Shown here: piece after piece, positions 13,532-14,724 of the stretch
Layout: each line of letters begins with the position of its first letter
Numbering within the stretch: the first letter of the stretch is position 1
NCBI GenBank assembly: GCA_027451085.1
Contig: DAIDKA010000057.1
Span: forward strand, 1-14,724
DNA length: 14,724 bases
From: Gammaproteobacteria bacterium
Lineage (GTDB): Bacteria > Pseudomonadota > Gammaproteobacteria > Steroidobacterales > Steroidobacteraceae
Reading direction: 5' to 3'
Made by a program: the position numbers and the translations under genes
Notes under the pieces: generated by a model
Told to the model about the DNA's origin: nothing
Databases searched by the model: none
The model's input: the letters and a program-made list of their open reading frames with translations, nothing else

Positions 13532-14317
13532 ATGGAAGCAGCACTCTGGGCGGCCAAAACCGGACTCGACGCGCAGCAGACGGAAATGACCGTCGTGTCG
13601 AACAACCTGGCCAACGTCAACACCACCGGCTTCAAGAAGGGCCGCGCGGTCTTCAATGACCTGTTGTACCAGCAGGTGACCCAGGTGGGCGGCTCCACCT
13701 CGCAGACCACGCTGTCACCGACCGGCGAGCAGCTGGGCACGGGCGTGCGCGTGGTGGCGACCGAGGACAGCTACACCCAGGGTTCGCTCAACACCACCGG
13801 CAATTCCCTGGACCTCGCCGTCCAGGGACAGGGGTTCTTCCAGATCCTGATGCCTGACGGGCAGATCGGCTACACCCGCGACGGCAGCTTCCAGCTGAAC
13901 GCCCAGGGGCAGGTGGTCACCGCCAACGGCTACCTGCTGCAGCCGGCCATAACCATCCCGGCCAATGCGCAGAGCATCACCGTGGGCAGCGATGGCACCG
14001 TGACCGCGCTGATGCCCAACTCCACCACCCCCGCGACCGTCGGCACGATCCAGCTGGCGAACTTCATCAACCCGGCCGGCCTGCAGAACATCGGTGGCAA
14101 CCTGGTGCTCGAATCAGCCTCCAGCGGCCCGCCGTCCACCGGCACTCCGGGCATCACCGGCCTCGGCACCCTGGTCCAGGGCTCGGTCGAAACCTCCAAC
14201 GTCGATGTCGTGGAGGAGATGGTCAACATGATCGAGACCCAACGCGCCTATGAAATGAACTCCAAGGCCGTGGAAACCACGGACCAGATGCTCCAGTACG
14301 CCAGCCAGAACATGTAA
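13532..14317 (+). CDS. flgG: Flagellar distal rod protein FlgG
   Basis: A 261-residue distal rod subunit, almost exactly the family length. The N-terminus has AAKTGLDAQQTEMTVVSNNL and ANVNTTGFKKGRAVF, then NSLDLAVQGQGFFQILMPDG and DGSFQLNAQGQVVTANGYLL. The C-terminal helix ends VVEEMVNMIETQRAYEMNSK followed by AVETTDQMLQYASQNM. CAGG lies upstream of the ATG. The gene is followed after 11 bases by flgH. Confidence 0.98.
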   Translation: MEAALWAAKTGLDAQQTEMTVVSNNLANVNTTGFKKGRAVFNDLLYQQVTQVGGSTSQTTLSPTGEQLGTGVRVVATEDSYTQGSLNTTGNSLDLAVQGQGFFQILMPDGQIGYTRDGSFQLNAQGQVVTANGYLLQPAITIPANAQSITVGSDGTVTALMPNSTTPATVGTIQLANFINPAGLQNIGGNLVLESASSGPPSTGTPGITGLGTLVQGSVETSNVDVVEEMVNMIETQRAYEMNSKAVETTDQMLQYASQNM

Positions 14318-14328
14318 CGAGACACACC

Positions 14329-14724
14329 ATGCGCATCCTCACCACCGCAGCCGGCCTGCTGGCCCTGAACATCCTCGCCGGCTGCCAGGCCTTCCATCAT
14401 CCGGAAGGCCAAAAGCCCAAGGACGACGACGGCATGGACTGGGCCCAGCAGCCCGTCGCCCCCGCCAATCCAGGGGCGATCTACCAGGAGAGCCGGCAGC
14501 TGACGCTGTTCGAGAATCCGATCGCGCACCAGGTCGGCGACATCGTGACCATAGTGCTCAACGAGCAGACCCAGGGCCAGAAGAGTTCGACCACCAATAA
14601 CGCGGCAGCGGCGCAGCACTTCGCCTGCCAGCGCCAGCCAGTGTTCGGGCTCCAGGCCGTGGGCGCGGAACTGCACCAGCAGCGAGCCCGGCGCATGCGC
14701 CGCCAGGCTTGCGTGCAGTTCCTG
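14329..14724 (+). CDS. flgH: Flagellar L-ring protein FlgH, broken: authentic only to about 14602
   Basis: The lipoprotein that forms the outer-membrane L ring. A lipoprotein signal peptide is clear: MRILTTAAGLLALNILAGC, with a lipobox ending at Cys19. The next part fits FlgH: GAIYQESRQLTLFENPIAHQ and VGDIVTIVLNEQTQGQKSS. After about residue 91 (base ~14602) the resemblance stops and the frame reads HFACQRQPVFGL and an Arg/Gln-rich run that is not FlgH, while the opposite strand there looks like a real coding region. The frame stays open to the window edge only by chance. Full FlgH is about 220-230 residues. Cause: chimeric assembly or a genomic breakpoint. Confidence 0.85.
   Translation, partial: MRILTTAAGLLALNILAGCQAFHHPEGQKPKDDDGMDWAQQPVAPANPGAIYQESRQLTLFENPIAHQVGDIVTIVLNEQTQGQKSSTTNNAAAAQHFACQRQPVFGLQAVGAELHQQRARRMRRQACVQFL
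14603..14724 (-). CDS. Fragment of a ThiE-like (TMP synthase or Nudix-ThiE fusion) domain, out of place
   Basis: Read on the minus strand from the window edge, the frame gives QELHASLAAHAPGSLLVQF, then RAHGLEPEHWLALAGEVLRR and CR. The run LLVQFRAHGL followed by a helix of the form LALAGEVLRRC matches the first strand and helix of ThiE domains (usually L-V-Q-L-R-x-K, A-L-A-x-x-x-x-x-L-C-R), as found in the Nudix/ThiE fusion proteins of gammaproteobacteria. The expected next strand (x-G-A-x-L-x-L-N) does not follow, because the sequence turns into antisense of flgH at about 14602. Both ends are therefore missing. The call rests on about 40 residues recognised by eye. Confidence 0.5.
14667..14722. 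repeat. Imperfect inverted repeat at the end of the window
   Basis: GGAACTGCAC (14667-14676) is the exact reverse complement of 14713-14722, and the centre holds a 14-base perfect palindrome, CGGCGCATGCGCCG (14689-14702). The stretches between arms and centre are partly complementary too. It lies inside the out-of-place ThiE-like segment. Confidence 0.55.

Noticed and set aside
1..14724. Mobile elements, tRNA/rRNA genes, CRISPR arrays, toxin-antitoxin or defence genes
   Set aside because: I looked for transposase frames, terminal repeats, spaced direct repeats and tRNA-like structures and saw none; the window is a coherent motility locus apart from its last ~120 bases.

Overview
This window is a dense chemotaxis and flagellar block from a GC-rich, polarly flagellated gammaproteobacterium. 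The evidence for that placement is the class of flg genes, a consensus sigma-54 promoter in front of flgB, an FliA (sigma-28) promoter in front of a flgM gene, and cheR-cheD-cheB following methyl-accepting chemotaxis protein (MCP) genes. The layout resembles Xanthomonadales, Nevskiales or Steroidobacterales, but I cannot name a genus from sequence alone. Nothing mobile, no RNA gene and no CRISPR array is visible, and no gene-free stretch exceeds about 205 bases.

Left part (1-7469, plus strand): the tail of one MCP, a complete 877-residue MCP with an internal PAS domain and a tethered C-terminal pentapeptide, cheY, a small 125-residue gene that I interpret as a minimal CheZ-like phosphatase, then cheR, cheD and cheB, and an HDOD-domain gene. 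Spacing is tight and several genes overlap (TGATG at cheZ-like/cheR, ATGA at cheD/cheB), so this looks like one operon. cheA and cheW are not in the window and presumably lie upstream. Together the genes give receptor signalling, the CheY motor signal, its probable removal, and receptor adaptation by methylation, demethylation and deamidation.

Middle part (7530-9678, minus strand): flgA, a divergent flgM-like gene, flgN, and a second flgM. The flgA-proximal copy has no convincing promoter of its own and should be read from flgA. The distal copy has a strong sigma-28 promoter. The anti-sigma-28 function therefore seems split over two paralogues with two different promoters.

Right part (9679-14724): a 205-bp divergent control region holds back-to-back sigma-54 promoters for flgA and flgB and a good CRP/Clp-type palindrome between them. 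It is followed by the rod and hook operon flgB-flgC-flgD-flgE-flgF-flgG-flgH. The flgH gene loses its family resemblance near 14602. From there to the end of the window the opposite strand reads like a fragment of a ThiE (thiamine-phosphate synthase-like) domain, so the last ~120 bases are probably a chimeric assembly join or a real rearrangement breakpoint.

Most worth a second look: the small CheZ-like protein, the two-FlgM arrangement with split promoters, the CRP-type site between the divergent sigma-54 promoters, and the broken flgH end.
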